This document shows positions 63,185-64,000 of a stretch of 64,000 bases of DNA, piece after piece. The stretch's first letter is position 1. Every line of letters begins with the position of its first letter. The DNA lies in the NCBI RefSeq assembly GCF_004514475.2, contig NZ_MYFO02000016.1:41465-105464 (forward strand). Reading direction: 5' to 3'. The position numbers and the translations under genes are program-made. A model generated the notes under the pieces. That model was not told the origin of the DNA, did no database searches, and saw only the letters and a list, made by a program, of their open reading frames with translations. Origin of the DNA: Paenibacillus athensensis. GTDB taxonomy: Bacteria; Bacillota; Bacilli; Paenibacillales; NBRC-103111.

Positions 63185-64000
63185 TCATTCAAAACCTTTC
63201 CATCCGGGTGGTGGCCACTCGCCAGTTCGTAATTTAAATATATACTTTTGTGAAAACAAAATTTCTGCACTTGTGTACAAATCTTTATTTTTCATTATTT
63301 GACTATATACATATTCTTCTCTTTCTAAAGTCGTTAGTTTCAAATACTGCTCTTGTCCAAGTTCGAGCCATTGTTGCGCATGATATGATTCATGCTTTGC
63401 ACTTAAGTATGTTGGCTCTTTTTTCAACACAATTTGACCAGTTGTAGGATTGAATCCTCCGTCCGCAAAACTTGGCAATATCTTACCTTTGCTATCAATA
63501 ACCACTCTAATATTTTTTTCATTCATTTCTTTCGTAAACATTTTTAAATCACGTATGCTAATCAATCTGTGTCCATTTGGTGCTGTTTGTACTTGACCGC
63601 TAACAGGCATATCTGCCCATTCTTTAAAATCAAGATCACCCGTCCCCTCAGCCGCCCTTTTCGCCGCCAAGTCCTCCATCAGCTTCCGCTCGTTCAGCAA
63701 ATACTCGTCAATACGCGACGCTTCACGAATCGTCCAATTCTGCTCAATATGGGCGATGACCCTGCTCCGCAGCATGGCCGCTTCCATCGCCGCTTTTCTC
63801 GCTGCCAAAAGACTTTTTACCTCTGCCGCGCCCACAAAAAACTCCGCCACCTGCTCTACACCAAAGCCCAGCATATCCGCTTTCTTGTTCGGATCGCCTT
63901 GTGCAAACTGCTCCTTCTTATCCGAAAAGCTTTGCTTGATGCCTTGCCACATCTCCTGTCCTTCCGCTGCCTTTTGCTTCATCGTTTGCAGCGCATCTTG
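63185..64000 (-). CDS. Polymorphic toxin C-terminus with zincin-type metallopeptidase domain (partial)
   Basis: 272 residues of the C-terminus are visible; the frame stays open to the right edge, so the start lies outside. The first part (DNA 63650-64000) is high-GC, helical (MKQKAAEGQEMWQGIKQSF). The last 140 residues are low-GC and contain HESYH (63380-63394), an HExxH zinc motif, in the context GGFNPTTGQIVLKK-EPTYLSAKHESYHAQQ, resembling the Tox-MPTase4 family of toxin domains. The neighbouring immunity gene supports this. Likely exported by a system not visible here. Confidence 0.82.
   Translation of the reverse strand, partial: QDALQTMKQKAAEGQEMWQGIKQSFSDKKEQFAQGDPNKKADMLGFGVEQVAEFFVGAAEVKSLLAARKAAMEAAMLRSRVIAHIEQNWTIREASRIDEYLLNERKLMEDLAAKRAAEGTGDLDFKEWADMPVSGQVQTAPNGHRLISIRDLKMFTKEMNEKNIRVVIDSKGKILPSFADGGFNPTTGQIVLKKEPTYLSAKHESYHAQQWLELGQEQYLKLTTLEREEYVYSQIMKNKDLYTSAEILFSQKYIFKLRTGEWPPPGWKGFE

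Overview
The window is high-GC Firmicutes DNA and most resembles Paenibacillus or a close relative in the Paenibacillaceae. The main evidence is gene order: the yqfC-yqfD-phoH-yqfF-ybeY-dgkA-cdd-era-yqzL-recO run, then yqfL-yqxD-dnaG-rpoD-trmK-nif3, the nfeD-floA pair, yqeY-rpsU, addB-addA-sbcD-sbcC, and prmA-rsmE-mtaB. Strong AGGAGG-type ribosome binding sites, sporulation genes (yqfC, yqfD), a YpuI-family protein and a DUF1540 protein fit the same group. Most genes lie on the minus strand and read right to left. No tRNA, rRNA operon, complete insertion sequence or CRISPR array was seen.

Region by region (left to right). 0-9.7 kb: tRNA sulfur-transfer genes (cysteine desulfurase, thiI), a lytic transglycosylase, a CNNM/CorC-type membrane protein, small proteins, a GH15 hydrolase, a YpuI-family protein, a plus-strand secreted subtilisin-like protease, and a MarR-thioredoxin operon. 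9.7-10.2 kb: RNase P RNA, whose sequence matches the class A architecture. 10.4-30.8 kb: the housekeeping block (nif3, trmK, rpoD, dnaG, yqxD, PPDK regulator, recO, yqzL, era, cdd, dgkA, ybeY, yqfF/pgpH-like, phoH, yqfD, yqfC), then a lipoprotein, a low-complexity protein, floA, nfeD, yqeY and rpsU. 30.8-40.6 kb: accessory and signalling genes: HIT protein, a GGDEF-EAL protein, a soluble chemotaxis receptor, a protein with the leader motif of contractile-injection-system cargo, a TetR regulator fused in frame to an FAD oxidoreductase, and a trypsin-like protease followed by a 12 x 31 bp tandem array. 40.9-53.8 kb: the DNA end-processing cluster addB-addA-sbcD-sbcC. 54-62.2 kb: a nested palindromic element, a His-rich small protein, an RlmI-like methyltransferase, a Na/Pi symporter, a NUDIX-DeoC fusion, mtaB, rsmE, an M50 protease and prmA. 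62.4-64 kb: a low-GC module with a decayed Rpn-type transposase, small genes, and the C-terminal end of a polymorphic toxin carrying an HExxH metallopeptidase domain with its putative immunity gene.

The most unusual points are two gene fusions (TetR-FAD oxidoreductase with a perfect internal ribosome binding site; NUDIX-DeoC), three separate minisatellite arrays (31 bp x 12, 33/34 bp x 4, and a coding 42 bp x 7 inside sbcC), a roughly 175 bp nested inverted repeat, class A RNase P RNA in a member of the Bacilli, and the toxin-immunity module that separates prmA from the dnaJ gene expected beside it. All assignments come from reading the sequence and recalled family knowledge; no database search was run.
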